Assembly (NCBI GenBank): GCA_003054655.1
Contig: QAYZ01000007.1
Location: 29,441-93,440, forward strand
Reading direction: 5' to 3'
From: Spartobacteria bacterium LR76
GTDB lineage: Bacteria > Verrucomicrobiota > Verrucomicrobiia > Chthoniobacterales > Terrimicrobiaceae
DNA: 64,000 bases
Shown here: piece after piece, positions 63,567 through 64,000 of the stretch
Layout: every line of letters begins with the position of its first letter
Position numbering within the stretch: the stretch's first letter is position 1
The notes under the pieces: generated by a model
Database searches by the model: none
Told to the model about the DNA's origin: nothing
The model's input: only the letters and a program-made list of their open reading frames with translations
Translations under genes and position numbers: made by a program

Positions 63567-63726
63567 AACAAAAGGAAGCGAAGGAAGCAAAGGGGTTGGC
63601 CCAAGCCGGAGGTGACGGGACGCCGTAAACTCAGTGCGTACGCTGCGCTTTCACGGAGGAAAGGCAGTTTTTACAGAGCCGAGTCTGCGAGACAGGCGGA
63701 GCCAACGTCGCAAAGAACACAAAGGA
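63567..63726. repeat. copy C of the dispersed repeat family
   Basis: The motif AAAAGGAAGCGAAGGAAGC at 63569-63587 leads into a segment (to about 63619) that matches the reverse complement of 61091-61140. A second block, 63673-63726, matches 60661-60713 over about 53 bases. No gene is supported in 63554-64000; the weak ORF there is made of repeat sequence. Confidence 0.7.
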
Positions 63727-63782
63727 CTGCCTCTCATGTATTTGCGGGACGGCGTTTTTTAGAAGGGACACCCGTGTGGAGG

Positions 63783-63887
63783 CGTAGGGTCGGCATCCTG
63801 CCGACCTGTGAGTTTGGCTACACAGTCACGGCGTTTGTCGGCGTGCTGCCAGGGAAAAAGTCCGGCGGGCGGGACGCCCACCCTACG
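63783..63887. repeat. imperfect inverted repeat near the window end
   Basis: CGTAGGGTCGGCATCCTGCC (63783-63802) and the reverse complement of 63868-63887 match at 17 of 20 positions, enclosing 65 bases. It has the look of a small palindromic or MITE-type intergenic repeat. Confidence 0.6.
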
Positions 63888-64000
63888 GCCAGGCTTTCGA
63901 GACGAGTCGGCCGTTTTTCGCGATATGAGGTCAGCCTCGAATGGCATTAAGATAAGGCCTGTTTGGGAGTGTTTTTGGAGGGGCGGTTGCGGTGGGGAAG

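Noticed and set aside
63612..63950. A 112-codon open frame near the window end
   Set aside because: It is formed of dispersed repeat sequence and has no similarity to a protein domain.
1..64000. tRNA, rRNA, CRISPR array, integrase or transposase genes
   Set aside because: I looked for tRNA-like arms, direct-repeat spacing and transposase-like motifs and found none that stand up.

Overview
The window looks like chromosomal DNA of a GC-rich Verrucomicrobiota bacterium, probably a polysaccharide-degrading soil or freshwater type close to Opitutales or Terrimicrobium-like lineages. That placement is inferred from gene content: several PEP-CTERM surface proteins, three autotransporter-associated beta-strand repeat proteins, single pseudopilins with an H-X9-DG motif, LacI and AraC regulators inside sugar loci, GPH-type sugar transporters, and a HemQ-type protein. 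I saw no tRNA, rRNA, CRISPR array, phage gene or insertion-sequence transposase.

Layout. 0-4.4 kb: the 3' end of an unknown gene, a small zinc-ribbon protein, and a four-gene minus-strand signalling operon (PAS histidine kinase, receiver-kinase hybrid, NarL-type response regulator, small unknown protein). 4.6-10.9 kb: a DUF4410-like lipoprotein, a cation diffusion facilitator, several small membrane proteins and a secreted trypsin-like protease. 10.9-14.3 kb: a dehydrogenase and sugar isomerase-like pair divergent from an AraC regulator, then an HXXEE membrane protein. 14.7-26.7 kb: surface proteins, including a 2302-residue fusion of a GH64-like domain, beta-strand repeats and a PEP-CTERM anchor, plus an APC permease. 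26.8-34.6 kb: a pseudopilin, two overlapping beta-helix proteins, a PEP-CTERM protein, a GH4 enzyme and its divergent AraC regulator.

34.6-54.4 kb is one large carbohydrate region. A LacI regulator faces a plus-strand run: two related secreted proteins, an oligogalacturonate-lyase-like propeller, a pseudopilin, an MFS transporter and a Gfo/Idh/MocA oxidoreductase. After that come another pseudopilin, a sialidase-like protein, a beta-strand repeat protein, a second LacI regulator, a large clan-A-like glycoside hydrolase and a GPH transporter. Five copies of a 15-nt motif (consensus GTTKAACATACAATA) lie only in the promoter gaps of 42.8-52.9 kb and suggest one regulon under the second LacI protein. 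GH4 and the propeller suggest pectin or uronic acid use, but the substrate is an inference.

54.7-64 kb is mostly housekeeping: a shikimate dehydrogenase-like protein, mnmA, cutA, a coiled-coil membrane protein, larE, a hemQ-type gene, a ferredoxin and a DUF721 protein. A two-gene cassette (ParA-like ATPase and AlbA_2/Schlafen-type protein) sits between the shikimate dehydrogenase-like gene and mnmA and is the best candidate for a defence or maintenance module. Gaps between convergent genes repeatedly hold copies of a dispersed inverted-repeat family.
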